Origin: Crenobacter caeni
Lineage (GTDB): Bacteria; Pseudomonadota; Gammaproteobacteria; Burkholderiales; Chromobacteriaceae
Direction: 5' to 3'
DNA: 64,000 nt
NCBI RefSeq assembly: GCF_010435965.1
Contig: NZ_JAAGAA010000010.1
Coordinates: 62,001-126,000, forward strand
The notes beneath the pieces were generated by a model that saw nothing but the letters and a program-made list of their open reading frames with translations, was not told the DNA's origin and did no database searches. The position numbers were made by a program, and so were the translations under genes. Shown here piece after piece: positions 34,906 to 44,129 of this stretch. Each line of letters opens with the position of its first letter. The stretch's first letter is position 1.

Positions 34906-36631
34906 CGGCGTTCAGTTGTTGTAGCAGATCGGCAATTCTATCAGGGTCCTCGCTCCTGAGCATGCGCGCGACGGTCGGCGCGATATGGTCAAGGTGGGTG
35001 TCGCGCACCACCTGCTTGACCGCCAGCACGCACGCCGGGTGCATCGAGAAGCGGCGCAGCCCCATGCCGAGCAGCAGCCGGGTGAGGCGCGCGTCGCCGG
35101 CCATCTCGCCGCATACCGACACCGGGATGCCGGCGCGGGTCGCGGTCTTGATGGTGTGCGCGATCAGCTTGAGCACCGCTGGGTGGATCGGGTCGTACAG
35201 GTGGCTGACCGCGTCGTCGTTGCGGTCGATCGCCAGCGTGTACTGGATCAGGTCGTTGGTGCCGATCGACAAGAAATCCACATGCTTGAGGAAGCTGCCG
35301 ACCACCAGCGCGGCCGACGGGATCTCGATCATCGCGCCGACCTCGATGTCCTCGGCGAACGGGAAGCCGACCTCGCGCAGTTCGGCCTTGGCGTACTCAA
35401 GCTGGGCGAGCGCCTGCTTGAGTTCGGGCAGCGCGTTGACCATCGGGAACAGGATGCGGATCTTGCCGTGCGCGGACGCGCGTAGCAGCGCGCGCAGCTG
35501 CTCGCGGAACATCAGCGGCTCGGCCAGGCACAGGCGGATGCCGGTCAGCCCGAGCGCGGGGTTTTCGGCGCTGCTGCGCCCCAGCCACTTGGGGTTCTTG
35601 TCGACGCCCAGGTCCATGGTGCGCACGGTCACCGGCGCGCCCTTTAGCGCCTCGGCGACTTGGCGGTACGCGGCGTACTGCTCTTCCTCGCTGGGCAGCG
35701 TGTCGCGGCCGAGGAACAGGAACTCGCTGCGGAACAGGCCGACGCCGACCGCGCCGCTGCCCGGTACGTCCTCGACGTCGGACGGCAGCTCGATATTGGC
35801 GAGCAGCTCGATATCGGTGCCGTCCTGCGTGTTGGGCAGCGCCTTGCGCACGCGCGAGAGCTTGCGCTTCTTCTCGCGCCAGGCGCGCGCGCGGCGCCGG
35901 TACTCGGCCAGCACCGAGGGCTCCGGCGCGACGATCACCACCCCCTGCACGCCGTCGACGATCACCGTCTCGTCCTCGCGGATCAGCTCGCGCGCGTGGT
36001 GCAGCGCGATCACCGACGGCAGGTCGAGGCCGCGGCCGAGGATGGCGGTGTGGCTGGTCGCGCCGCCGACGTCGGTGATGAAGGCGGCGATGTTCGCCTC
36101 CTTGAAGTACACCATGTCGGCCGGCGACAGGTCGTGGGTGACCAGAATGGTGTCGTCGGACAGCAGATCGGGCGCGAGCAGCTCGCCGCCGTGGCCACGC
36201 AGGTTCTTGAAGATGCGCTCGGTCACCTGCAGCACGTCGTGCTTGCGCTCCTTCAGGTAGTCGTCGTCCATCGCGTCGAACTGCTCGACCAGGCGGTCGC
36301 ACTGGCTCTTCAGCGCCCACTCGGCGTTACAGCGCTGCGTCTCGATGATCTCGCGCGGCTCGTGCGACAGCGTGACGTCGCCCAGCAGCATGATGTGCAG
36401 CGACAGGAAGGCGCCCAGTTCGGCCGGCGCGTTCTGCGGGATGCTGCCGCGCAGCATCTCGAGTTCGCGGCGGGTGGCGCGGATCGCCTCGTCAAAGCGC
36501 AGCTGCTCGGGCGCGACCTCGCCCTCGTCCAGCTGAACGTGCGGCACGTCGGCCATGCTCTGCGCGAGCAGGTGCGCGCGGCCGATCGCGATGCCGCCGC
36601 CGACGGCGACCCCGTGCAGGATGATGCTCAT
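34892..36631 (-). CDS. ptsI: PTS enzyme I (phosphoenolpyruvate-protein phosphotransferase)
   Basis: This 579-residue enzyme takes phosphate from PEP onto a His and passes it to HPr. The active-site motif GGATSHTAILGRGL is near residue 190, the PEP-binding domain has IRLCLAEP and IGTNDLIQYTLAIDRND, and the C-terminus has SVCGEMAGD with the catalytic Cys. ATG at 36631 fits the normal N-terminus (MSIILHGVAVGGG); a longer frame upstream lies over ptsH and is rejected. It is the last gene of an EIIA-HPr-EI operon with no sugar permease, the pattern of a regulatory PTS. Confidence 0.96.
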   Translation of the reverse strand: MSIILHGVAVGGGIAIGRAHLLAQSMADVPHVQLDEGEVAPEQLRFDEAIRATRRELEMLRGSIPQNAPAELGAFLSLHIMLLGDVTLSHEPREIIETQRCNAEWALKSQCDRLVEQFDAMDDDYLKERKHDVLQVTERIFKNLRGHGGELLAPDLLSDDTILVTHDLSPADMVYFKEANIAAFITDVGGATSHTAILGRGLDLPSVIALHHARELIREDETVIVDGVQGVVIVAPEPSVLAEYRRRARAWREKKRKLSRVRKALPNTQDGTDIELLANIELPSDVEDVPGSGAVGVGLFRSEFLFLGRDTLPSEEEQYAAYRQVAEALKGAPVTVRTMDLGVDKNPKWLGRSSAENPALGLTGIRLCLAEPLMFREQLRALLRASAHGKIRILFPMVNALPELKQALAQLEYAKAELREVGFPFAEDIEVGAMIEIPSAALVVGSFLKHVDFLSIGTNDLIQYTLAIDRNDDAVSHLYDPIHPAVLKLIAHTIKTATRAGIPVSVCGEMAGDARLTRLLLGMGLRRFSMHPACVLAVKQVVRDTHLDHIAPTVARMLRSEDPDRIADLLQQLNAEPDA

Positions 36632-36651
36632 GCCCGTCCCCTTCGCGACGC

Positions 36652-36921
36652 TTATTCCGCCTCGTCGAAGCGGTTGTTGATCAGCGTGACGATGGCGTCC
36701 ATCGCCGCCGTCTCGTCCTCGCCGTTGACCTCCAGCTCGACGGTCGCGCCCTTGCCGGCGGCCAGCATCATCACCCCCATGATGCTCTTGCCGTTGACCC
36801 GGCGGCCATTGCGCGCGATCCACACCTCGCTCTTGAAGCGGCTCGCCGTCTGCGTGAACTTGCTCGACGCGCGTGCGTGCAGGCCGAGCTTGTTGATGAT
36901 TTCCAGTTCTTGCTTGATCAT
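36652..36921 (-). CDS. ptsH: Phosphocarrier protein HPr
   Basis: This 89-residue protein has the His phosphorylation site in GLHARASSKF (residues 13-22) and the regulatory Ser in NGKSIMGVMMLAA near residue 46, the site that HPr kinase uses where present. HprK is not in this window. It overlaps the EIIA gene by four bases (ATGA at 36918-36921), and 20 bases separate it from ptsI. Confidence 0.96.
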   Translation of the reverse strand: MIKQELEIINKLGLHARASSKFTQTASRFKSEVWIARNGRRVNGKSIMGVMMLAAGKGATVELEVNGEDETAAMDAIVTLINNRFDEAE

Positions 36922-37322
36922 GCTTTTCCTTGTCCCTGGTCGATCGCCTGCACCCCTTCGCCGCCGCCGCTGAGCGCCTTGGCCTTCACTTCGGCAAGCG
37001 TGAGGCACGCCGCGTAGCTCGCCGCGCGCACCAGCATCGGCAGGTTGACGCCGAACACCACTTCCACCTGCCCCGCCACCGCCAGGCGCGACGCGATATT
37101 GGCGGGCGTACCGCCGAGCATGTCGGAGAGCACCAGCACGCCGGCGCCCTCGTCCACGCGCGCAAGCAGGGTGCGCGCCGCCTCCAGCGCCGCGTCGGGG
37201 TCGACGTCGCGCTCGACGGGCAGCGCGACGATATTGGCCGGCGCCTGCCCCAGCACATGGCTTGCGCACTCGAGCAGGCTCTCGCCGAGCTTGTAATGGG
37301 TGATCAACAAGATGCCGACCAT
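36918..37322 (-). CDS. PTS EIIA component, mannose class
   Basis: This 134-residue protein has the EIIA-Man fold. The phosphorylated His is at residue 9 (LLITHYKLGESLL), and VLSDMLGGTPANIASRL near residue 65 is the conserved second loop. In E. coli this domain is part of ManX, but in betaproteobacteria a stand-alone version is commonly encoded with HPr and EI and is thought to be regulatory. No EIIB, C or D gene is adjacent. AAGGAA precedes the ATG. Confidence 0.9.
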   Translation of the reverse strand: MVGILLITHYKLGESLLECASHVLGQAPANIVALPVERDVDPDAALEAARTLLARVDEGAGVLVLSDMLGGTPANIASRLAVAGQVEVVFGVNLPMLVRAASYAACLTLAEVKAKALSGGGEGVQAIDQGQGKA

Positions 37323-37367
37323 CGCTTTTCCTTCAAATACGGAGTTTGGCGGACACAGATGACGGCC

Positions 37368-37376
37368 ATTGTATCA
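37368..37376 (-). promoter_or_regulatory. Extended -10 promoter of the EIIA-ptsH-ptsI operon
   Basis: The minus strand reads TGA-TACAAT, an extended -10 box, with no good -35. Its TGA is also the stop codon of cysG. The predicted start is near 37361, giving a leader of about 39 bases. Confidence 0.5.
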
Positions 37377-38768
37377 GCCCGCCTCCTCGTTGCGCCTGAA
37401 CCAGGCGAGCGCCCCGGAGAGCTGGACCACCTCGCCGACAATGATCAACGCCGGCGACTTCACCGCGTGCGCCCGGGCAAGCTCCGCCAGCGTCTCCAGC
37501 GTGCCGGTGAACACCCGCTGCCGCTCGGTGGTCGCAGACTCGATCAGCGCGGCCGGCGTCGAGCCCGGCTTGCCATGCTGCATGAATCCTTCGGCAAGCT
37601 CCTTGATGCCCGACAAACCCATGTAGACGACTACCGTCTGCTGCGGGCGCACCAGCGCCGGCCAGTCGAGGCCGACACTGCCGTCCTTCAGGTGTCCGGT
37701 GACGAACACCACCGATTGCGCGTGGTCGCGGTGGGTCAGCGGGATGCCCGCGTACGCCGCCGCGCCCGACGCCGAGGTGATGCCGGGCACCACCTCGAAC
37801 GGGATGCCCTCGGCCGCCAGCGTCGCGATCTCCTCGCCGCCACGGCCGAAGGTGAACGGATCGCCCCCCTTCAGGCGCAGCACGCGCCGCCCGTCCTTGG
37901 CCAGGCGCACCATCAGCGCGTTGATGTCGTCCTGCGGCAGCGTATGGTCGGCACGCGCCTTGCCGACGTACACGCGCTCGGCGTCGCGGCGCACCAGTTC
38001 GAGCAGTTCCGGTGCGATGAGCTTGTCGTACAGCACCACGTCGGCCTGCTGCATCAGGCGCAGCGCGCGAAAGGTCAGCAGGTCGGGGTTGCCCGGGCCG
38101 GCACCGACCAGATACACGCAACCGGCGTGCCAGCGCACGTCTTGGTCGATCAGCGCCTGCATCTGCCGGCCGGCGTCCGCGTCGGCGCCGGCCATCACCG
38201 ACTCGGCGAGCGGCCCCTGCAAGGCGGCTTCCCAGAACGCGCGCCGCTCGTCGACATTGGCAAAGCGCACCTTGACCCGCTCGCGCCAGGCGCCGGCGAA
38301 GCGGGCCAGACGCCCGAAGCCGGCCGGGATCATGCTCTCCAGCCGTGCACGGACCAGGCGGGCGAGCACCGGCACCGCACCGCCGGTCGATACCGCGACC
38401 ACCAGCGGCGAGCGGTCGATGATCGCCGGCGTGATATAGGTAGAGAGCGCCGGCGCGTCGACCACGTTGACCGGGATATTGGCCGCCTGCGCGGCGTCCG
38501 ACACCGCGCGGTTGACCGCCGCGTCGCAGGTGGCGGCGACCACCAGCCGCTGAGTGCCAATCTGCGCGGGGTCGAACCGCGCCGGCAGGTGACGCAGGCG
38601 GCCGGCCCCGGCCAGTTCAGCCAGTTCGGGCGCAAGTTCAGGCGCGACCACGGTCAGCCGGGCGCCGGCGTCCAGCAACAGCCGCGCCTTGCGCAGCGCG
38701 ACCTCGCCGCCGCCGACCAGCAGGCACGGCGCGCCTTCGAGTTTGACGAAGATCGGGAAATAATCCAC
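37374..38768 (-). CDS. cysG: Siroheme synthase (fused), CysG
   Basis: This 464-residue fusion has an N-terminal precorrin-2 dehydrogenase/ferrochelatase (NAD motif LLVGGGEVALRKARLLL, near residue 15) and a C-terminal uroporphyrinogen-III methyltransferase (VGAGPGNPDLLTFRAL near 215, RLKGGDPFTFGRGGEE near 290). It makes siroheme from uroporphyrinogen III for sulfite and nitrite reductases. The start is GTG at 38768, giving the usual VDYFPIF beginning and a perfect GGAGGG six bases upstream; an upstream start at 38873 is rejected. Length matches E. coli CysG closely. Confidence 0.95.
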   Translation of the reverse strand: MDYFPIFVKLEGAPCLLVGGGEVALRKARLLLDAGARLTVVAPELAPELAELAGAGRLRHLPARFDPAQIGTQRLVVAATCDAAVNRAVSDAAQAANIPVNVVDAPALSTYITPAIIDRSPLVVAVSTGGAVPVLARLVRARLESMIPAGFGRLARFAGAWRERVKVRFANVDERRAFWEAALQGPLAESVMAGADADAGRQMQALIDQDVRWHAGCVYLVGAGPGNPDLLTFRALRLMQQADVVLYDKLIAPELLELVRRDAERVYVGKARADHTLPQDDINALMVRLAKDGRRVLRLKGGDPFTFGRGGEEIATLAAEGIPFEVVPGITSASGAAAYAGIPLTHRDHAQSVVFVTGHLKDGSVGLDWPALVRPQQTVVVYMGLSGIKELAEGFMQHGKPGSTPAALIESATTERQRVFTGTLETLAELARAHAVKSPALIIVGEVVQLSGALAWFRRNEEAG

Positions 38769-38825
38769 GGACAGCCCTCCAGAAACCCGGACAGCATACC
38801 GCAAGCCGCGTGCGGACGGGCAGTG

Positions 38826-38855
38826 ACAAAAAGCCCTGCACGCAGGCAGGGCTTT
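38826..38855 (-). terminator. Intrinsic terminator after the Dcu gene
   Basis: AAAGCCCTGC (38830-38839) and GCAGGGCTTT (38846-38855) make a perfect 10-bp stem with a 6-base loop. On the minus strand it is followed by a T-run, so it ends the Dcu transcript before cysG. Confidence 0.85.
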
Positions 38856-38876
38856 CGGGTGGCCAGACAACACGGC

Positions 38877-40187
38877 TTACAGCATGACGAGCAGCCAGCC
38901 GATGGCGACCGCACTCCAGGTGGCGACCAGCCCGGGAACCATGAAGCTGTGGTTGAGCAGCCAGCGGCCGATGCGCGTGGTGCCGGTGGTGTCAAAGTTG
39001 ATCGCGGCGATCAGGGGCGGGTAGTTCGGGATGAAGAAGTAGCCGTTCACCGCCGGGAACATCGCGATCAGGCTGGCGCCGGGCAGGCCGAGGCCCATGC
39101 CCAGCGGCACCAGCGCGCGCACGGTCGCCGCCTGGCTGTTGAGCAGCACCGACATCATGAAGAGCGCCAGCGCGAACAGCCACGGCGCCTGCGTCACCAG
39201 GTGCTGCACCGACGCGGACAGGTAGTCCATGTGCGCGTGGAAGAAGGTGTCGCCCATCCACGCGATGCCGAAGATCGCGATCACCGCGGCGGCGCCTGCC
39301 TGGAACACCGAGCCCTGCGCGACGCGGCCGACCTCGACCCGGCACGCGAGCACGATCAGGCCTGCCGCGCTCAGCATGATCATCTCGATCGCCAGCGCCA
39401 TCGACAGGCGGTCGCTGCCACCCTCGGTGGTTGGCCACGCCGGACGCAGTTCGGGGAAGGTGCCGACCAGCACCACCGCGAGCGCGGCGGCGAGGAAGAT
39501 CCATACCGACAGCCGCGCACCGGCCGGCAACGCAGCCTGCTCGGCCGCGCCCGTCTCGGCGATCAGCCCGGCGTCCAGCCGGCGGCGGTATTCGGGGTCG
39601 TCGTTTAGCTCGCGTCCCATGCGGTTGACCACGGCGGCGCCGATCAGGCAGCCGCAGAAGGTCGCCGGCAGCGAGATCTTCAGGATGTCGATCAGCTCGA
39701 AGCCCTGGCCGGACAGCATGCCGAGCAAGGCGACGGTCGCCGCCGAAATGGGGCTGGCGACAATTGCCTGCTGCGAGGCGATCACCGCGATCGACAGCGG
39801 GCGCTCGGGGCGCACGCCGGACTCGCGCGCGACCTGCGCGATCACCGGCAGCACCGAGTACGCGACGTGGCCGGTGCCGGCGAACAAGGTAAACACGTAG
39901 GTGACCAGCGGGCCGAGGAAGGTGACGCGCGACGGGTTGCGGCGCAGGATGCGTTCGGCCATGCGCACCAGGTAGTCGAGGCCGCCGGCGGTCTGCATCG
40001 CCGCCGCCGCGGTGATCACCGCGAGGATCATCAGCATCACGTCGATCGGTGGCGCGGTCGGTTTGAGGCCGAACACGAAGGTGAGCACGGCAAGGCCGAG
40101 CCCACCCATCATGCCCAGGCCGACGCCGGAGAGGCGGGCGCCGACGATGATCGCCAGCGCGACCACCGCGAGTTGCATTGCAAACAT
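38877..40187 (-). CDS. Anaerobic C4-dicarboxylate transporter, DcuA/DcuB family
   Basis: This 436-residue membrane protein matches the Dcu family of fumarate/succinate exchangers. AMQTAGGLDYLVRMAERILRR near residue 62, FAGTGHVAYSVLPVI near 101 and SQQAIVASPISAATVALL near 136 are clear family signatures. It imports fumarate, malate or aspartate in exchange for succinate, mainly without oxygen. Starts at 40199, 40187 and 40178 are all in frame; 40187 is preferred because a GGGG lies six bases upstream. DcuA and DcuB cannot be separated by eye. It is a single-gene unit. Confidence 0.93.
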   Translation of the reverse strand: MFAMQLAVVALAIIVGARLSGVGLGMMGGLGLAVLTFVFGLKPTAPPIDVMLMILAVITAAAAMQTAGGLDYLVRMAERILRRNPSRVTFLGPLVTYVFTLFAGTGHVAYSVLPVIAQVARESGVRPERPLSIAVIASQQAIVASPISAATVALLGMLSGQGFELIDILKISLPATFCGCLIGAAVVNRMGRELNDDPEYRRRLDAGLIAETGAAEQAALPAGARLSVWIFLAAALAVVLVGTFPELRPAWPTTEGGSDRLSMALAIEMIMLSAAGLIVLACRVEVGRVAQGSVFQAGAAAVIAIFGIAWMGDTFFHAHMDYLSASVQHLVTQAPWLFALALFMMSVLLNSQAATVRALVPLGMGLGLPGASLIAMFPAVNGYFFIPNYPPLIAAINFDTTGTTRIGRWLLNHSFMVPGLVATWSAVAIGWLLVML

Positions 40188-40278
40188 GAAAAACCCCATC
40201 TGGAAATCGATGGGGCCGGATTATTGCAAAGTACGTACTATCTTCTCATGTGCCAGATCAAATCCGGCTTGATTCGGC

Positions 40279-43038
40279 TCAGTGCGCAGCCTCCCAACTC
40301 TCGCCCGCGCCGACCTCGGCCAGCAGCGGCACCTTGAGTGCGGCGACCCCGGCCATCAACTCGGGCAGCTTGTGGCGGATCAACTCAAGCTCGGCCTCGG
40401 GCACTTCGAGCACCAGTTCGTCGTGCACCTGCATCACCAGGCGGCTGCCGAGCTTCGCCTCGTCCAGATAACGCTGCACGGCGATCATCGCCAGCTTGAT
40501 CAGGTCGGCCGCCGTACCCTGCATCGGCGCGTTGATCGCCGCGCGCTCGGCGCCGGCGCGGCGCATGCCGTTGGACGAGCGGATCTCCGGCAGGTAGAGC
40601 CGGCGGCCGAAGGCAGTCTCGACGTAGCCCTGCTCGCGCGCCTCCTCGCGGGTGCGCGCCATATAGTCGGCGACGCCGGGGAACTTGCGGAAGTAGCTGT
40701 CCTTGTACACCTTGGCGGCAGCATTGCTGATGTCGAGCTGGCTGGCGAGACCGTACTCGCCCATGCCATAGATCAGCCCGAAGTTGATCGCCTTGGCCGC
40801 GCGCCGCTGTTCGCTGCTGACCTCGTCGCGCGCCACGCCGAACACCTCGGCTGCCGTCGCGCGGTGGATGTCCTCGCCGGCGGCGAACGCCGCGCACAGG
40901 CCCTCGTCACCCGACAGGTGCGCCATGATCCGAAGTTCGATCTGCGAGTAGTCGGCGGAGACGATCACATGCCCCGGCGGCGCGACAAATGCCTCGCGCA
41001 CTCGCCGCCCCTCGGCGGTGCGTACCGGGATGTTCTGCAGGTTGGGGTCGGAGCTGGACAGGCGGCCGGTCACCGCGACCGCCTGTGAATAACTGGTGTG
41101 CACGCGGCCGGTTTGTGGATTGATCAGTTGCGGCAGCTTGTCGGTATAGGTCGACTTGAGCTTGGCAAGCCCCCGGTACTCGAGGATCAGCTTGGGCAGC
41201 GGGTGGTCGAGCGCGAGCTGTTCGAGCACCGACTCGTCGGTCGAGTAGCCGCCGCTGGCGGTCTTCTTCACGCCCTTGGTCGGGATGCCGAGCTTGCCGA
41301 ACAGGATCTCCTGCAGCTGCTTGGGCGAATTGATGTTGAAGCTCTGCCCGGCCAGCTCGTGGATGCGGGTCTCCAGCGCCAGCATCTGTAGCCCCAAGCC
41401 GTGGCTCTGCGCCTGCAGCCGCTCGCGGTCGATCAGCACGCCGTGCCGCTCCATGCGGAACAGCACCTCGGCCACCGGCAGCTCGATGTTGCGGTACACG
41501 TTCTCCAGCCGCCCCTCCAGCATCGGCGCAAGGGCGGATGCGAGGCGCAGCGTGATGTCGGCGTCTTCGGCCGCGTAGCGGGTCGCCGTGTCAAGGTCGA
41601 CCTCGGCAAAGCCGATCTGCTTGGCGCCCTTGCCGCACACCTCCTCGTAGGAGATGGTCGTCTCGCCCAGATGGCGGCGCGCCAGGTCGTCCATATTGTG
41701 CCGCTCGTGGCTCTCGACGACGTAGCTTTGCAGCATGGTGTCGTCGACGACGCCGGCGAGCGCGATGCCGTGGTTGGCGAACACGTGGCGGTCGTACTTG
41801 AGGTTCTGCCCGAGCTTGGGGCGGGACGCGTCTTCCAGCCACGGTTTGAGCCTGGCGAGCACCGCGTCGCGGTCCAGCTGGTCTGGCACGCCCGCGTAGT
41901 GGTGCGCGAGCGGGATATACGCGGCCTCGCCTGCCACCACCGACACACTGATGCCGACGATGCGCGCGGCCATCGGCTCGAGGCTGTCGGTCTCGGTGTC
42001 GACCGAGCTCACTTTCGCCGCGGTGAGCCTCCCTAGCCATTCATCCAGTTGCGCGTCGGTGAGCACCGTCTGGTAGCGCCGCTCGGCGGGTGCCGCCGGC
42101 AGGGTAGCAGGCAGGCTGCCTGCCGGGTCGGCGAACAAGTCGTCCATGCTGCCCGCCGGCTGCGCGGCCGTCTCCGGCGCGGCGGCCTCCAGTTCGCGCA
42201 GGAAGGTGCGGAAGCCGAATTCGCGGTACAGCTCGGCGAGCCTCGCCGCGTCGCGCTGGCACGGGGCCAGGCCTGCGAGCGCGTGCGGCAGGTCCTGCGA
42301 GAGGTCGACGTCGCACTTGATGGTCACCAGCTCGCGCGCGGTCGGCAGCCAGGCAAGCGATGCGCGCAACTTGTCGCCGGTCTTGCCCTTCACCTCGTCG
42401 GCGCGTGCGATCACGCCGTCCAGGCTACCGAATTCGGCGAGCCACTTGACCGCGGTCTTCGGGCCGCAGCCGTCGACGCCGGGCACGTTGTCGACCTTGT
42501 CGCCGATCAGCGCGAGGTAGTCGACGATGTGCGCGGGCTCCACGCCGAACTTCTCCTGCACGCCCGCTTCGTCGAGCACTTCGTTGGTCATGGTGTTGAC
42601 CAGCGTCACCTGCGGCGTGACCAGTTGCGCGATGTCCTTGTCGCCGGTGGAGACGACCACCTTGAGGCCCGCCGCCTCGCCCATGCGCGCGAGCGTACCG
42701 ATCACGTCGTCGGCCTCGACGCCGTCGACCACCAGCCGCGGCCAGCCCAGCGCGTCGACCACCGCGTGCACGCCTTCGACCTGGCTGCGCAAGTCGTCGG
42801 GCATCGGCGGGCGGTGCGCCTTGTACTCGGGGTACAATGCATCGCGGAATGTCTTGCCTTTAGCATCGAAAATGCAGGCGCTATAATCGGAGGCAACCTC
42901 TTTTTCCAGCCGCCTGAGCATGTTGACCATGCCGTAGATCGCGCCGACCGGCCGGCCGTCCGGCGAGCGCAAGTCGGGCATCGCGTGGAACGCGCGATAA
43001 AGATAAGAAGAGCCGTCAATCAGTAGCAGTGTTTTCAT
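40279..43038 (-). CDS. polA: DNA polymerase I
   Basis: This 919-residue enzyme has all three domains: the 5'-3' exonuclease (residues 1-290, with LLIDGSSYLYRAFHA and GVEADDVIGTLA), the 3'-5' proofreading exonuclease with its acidic residues intact (SVDTETDSL near 343, NLKYD near 413, YAAEDADIT), and the polymerase (DYSQIELRIMAHLSGD, RRAAKAINFGLIYGM, QVHDELVLEV). It works in DNA repair and Okazaki fragment processing. Its ATG is only 13 bases from the ATG of the divergent LOG-family gene, so each promoter must lie within the other's coding region. Confidence 0.97.
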   Translation of the reverse strand: MKTLLLIDGSSYLYRAFHAMPDLRSPDGRPVGAIYGMVNMLRRLEKEVASDYSACIFDAKGKTFRDALYPEYKAHRPPMPDDLRSQVEGVHAVVDALGWPRLVVDGVEADDVIGTLARMGEAAGLKVVVSTGDKDIAQLVTPQVTLVNTMTNEVLDEAGVQEKFGVEPAHIVDYLALIGDKVDNVPGVDGCGPKTAVKWLAEFGSLDGVIARADEVKGKTGDKLRASLAWLPTARELVTIKCDVDLSQDLPHALAGLAPCQRDAARLAELYREFGFRTFLRELEAAAPETAAQPAGSMDDLFADPAGSLPATLPAAPAERRYQTVLTDAQLDEWLGRLTAAKVSSVDTETDSLEPMAARIVGISVSVVAGEAAYIPLAHHYAGVPDQLDRDAVLARLKPWLEDASRPKLGQNLKYDRHVFANHGIALAGVVDDTMLQSYVVESHERHNMDDLARRHLGETTISYEEVCGKGAKQIGFAEVDLDTATRYAAEDADITLRLASALAPMLEGRLENVYRNIELPVAEVLFRMERHGVLIDRERLQAQSHGLGLQMLALETRIHELAGQSFNINSPKQLQEILFGKLGIPTKGVKKTASGGYSTDESVLEQLALDHPLPKLILEYRGLAKLKSTYTDKLPQLINPQTGRVHTSYSQAVAVTGRLSSSDPNLQNIPVRTAEGRRVREAFVAPPGHVIVSADYSQIELRIMAHLSGDEGLCAAFAAGEDIHRATAAEVFGVARDEVSSEQRRAAKAINFGLIYGMGEYGLASQLDISNAAAKVYKDSYFRKFPGVADYMARTREEAREQGYVETAFGRRLYLPEIRSSNGMRRAGAERAAINAPMQGTAADLIKLAMIAVQRYLDEAKLGSRLVMQVHDELVLEVPEAELELIRHKLPELMAGVAALKVPLLAEVGAGESWEAAH

Positions 43039-43051
43039 AAGAGGCTAGGCC

Positions 43052-43780
43052 ATGAGCTTGTCCGACAAGATCCCGCAAACCAGCGACCGCTACGCGATGA
43101 TGCAGCGCTTCCGCGCGCGCGAGGCGTGGCACGTGATGAAGATCCTGTCGGAATTCGTCGAGTCGGCGGAAGAGTTGCAGGGTATCACGCCGGCAGTGAG
43201 TATTTTCGGCAGCGCGCGCACCGCGCGCGATCACCGGCATTATAAGCTGGCCGAGGAGATTGCCCGCCTGCTGTCGGACGCCGGCTTCTCCATCATCTCA
43301 GGCGGCGGCCCCGGCATCATGGAGGCGGCCAACAAGGGCGCGTTCTACGGCAGAAGCCCGTCGGTCGCGCTCAATATCGTGCTGCCGCACGAACAGCACC
43401 CGAACCCGTACCAGGACCTGAGCCTGAAGTTCAACCATTTCTTCAGCCGCAAGGTGATGTTCGTCAAGCACGCGATCGCCTACGTGGTGATGCCCGGCGG
43501 CTTCGGCACGCTGGACGAGATGTTCGAGGCGCTGACGCTGGTGCAGACCGGCAAGAGCCGGCGCATCCCCATCATCCTGTGCGGGCGCGAGTTCTGGTCC
43601 GGCCTGATCGACTGGATGCGCGCGCACCTGGTCGAAGGCGGCATGATCCGCCCGGACGACCTGGACCTCGTCAAGCTGATCGACGAGCCGCAGGCCATCG
43701 TCGACACCATTTTCAAGCATTACGAAACCCGCGGCTTCGAGGCGTCGCCCGAAGAACGCGAACAACTGCTCAACCTGTGA
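43052..43780 (+). CDS. LOG-family (TIGR00730) nucleotide-phosphate ribohydrolase-like protein
   Basis: This 242-residue Rossmann-fold protein has the SIFGSAR, SGGGPGIMEAANKGA and PGGFGTLDEMFE motifs that mark the LOG/PpnN family, with the Arg and Glu used for nucleotide 5'-monophosphate phosphoribohydrolase activity. Members either release nucleobases from nucleotides or, with prenyl-AMP, form cytokinins; for a chromosomal housekeeping gene the former is more likely. AGAGG precedes the ATG. It is head-to-head with polA and 14 bases ahead of the DUF2782 gene. Confidence 0.88.
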   Translation: MSLSDKIPQTSDRYAMMQRFRAREAWHVMKILSEFVESAEELQGITPAVSIFGSARTARDHRHYKLAEEIARLLSDAGFSIISGGGPGIMEAANKGAFYGRSPSVALNIVLPHEQHPNPYQDLSLKFNHFFSRKVMFVKHAIAYVVMPGGFGTLDEMFEALTLVQTGKSRRIPIILCGREFWSGLIDWMRAHLVEGGMIRPDDLDLVKLIDEPQAIVDTIFKHYETRGFEASPEEREQLLNL

Positions 43781-43794
43781 GCGAAGGACTCCCC

Positions 43795-44121
43795 ATGCGC
43801 CGCACCCTGTTTGCCCTGCTCGTTGCCAGCCCGCTCGCGCTGGCCGACACCCCGCCCGCCCCCGCGCCACTGCCGCCCCCGCCTGCGATCGCCGACGGCG
43901 TCGTCCAGCCGGGCGCGCCCGAGCCGGAGGTGCGCATCATCCAGAAGGGCAGCGACAAGATCGAGGAATACCGGATCAACGGCCTGCTCTACATGATCAA
44001 GGTCACCCCGTCGATCGGCGTGCCCTACTACCTGGTCGACGAGGACGGCAGCGGCAACCTCAAGCAGATCGACCCCACCCGCCGCGTCGTGATCCCGCAG
44101 TGGGTCCTGATGCGCTTCTGA
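43795..44121 (+). CDS. DUF2782-family periplasmic protein
   Basis: This 108-residue protein has a short signal peptide (about residues 1-17, ending ALA) and a Pro-rich stretch, then the conserved DUF2782 domain: IEEYRINGLLYMIKVTP, GVPYYLVDEDGSG and VIPQWVLMRF. The function of this family is unknown. It is commonly found next to thrB and polA in betaproteobacteria, as here, where thrB follows after eight bases. It is likely periplasmic. Confidence 0.85.
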   Translation: MRRTLFALLVASPLALADTPPAPAPLPPPPAIADGVVQPGAPEPEVRIIQKGSDKIEEYRINGLLYMIKVTPSIGVPYYLVDEDGSGNLKQIDPTRRVVIPQWVLMRF

Positions 44122-44129
44122 GGAACAGC

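Noticed and set aside
36930-39608. 892-codon open frame on the plus strand
   Set aside because: It runs antisense through the EIIA, cysG and Dcu genes, all certain on the minus strand, and its translation is an Arg/His/Gln-rich shadow.
40200-40278. FNR box upstream of the Dcu gene (TTGAT half-sites)
   Set aside because: Only half-sites with mismatched partners are present; none forms an acceptable 5-4-5 repeat.
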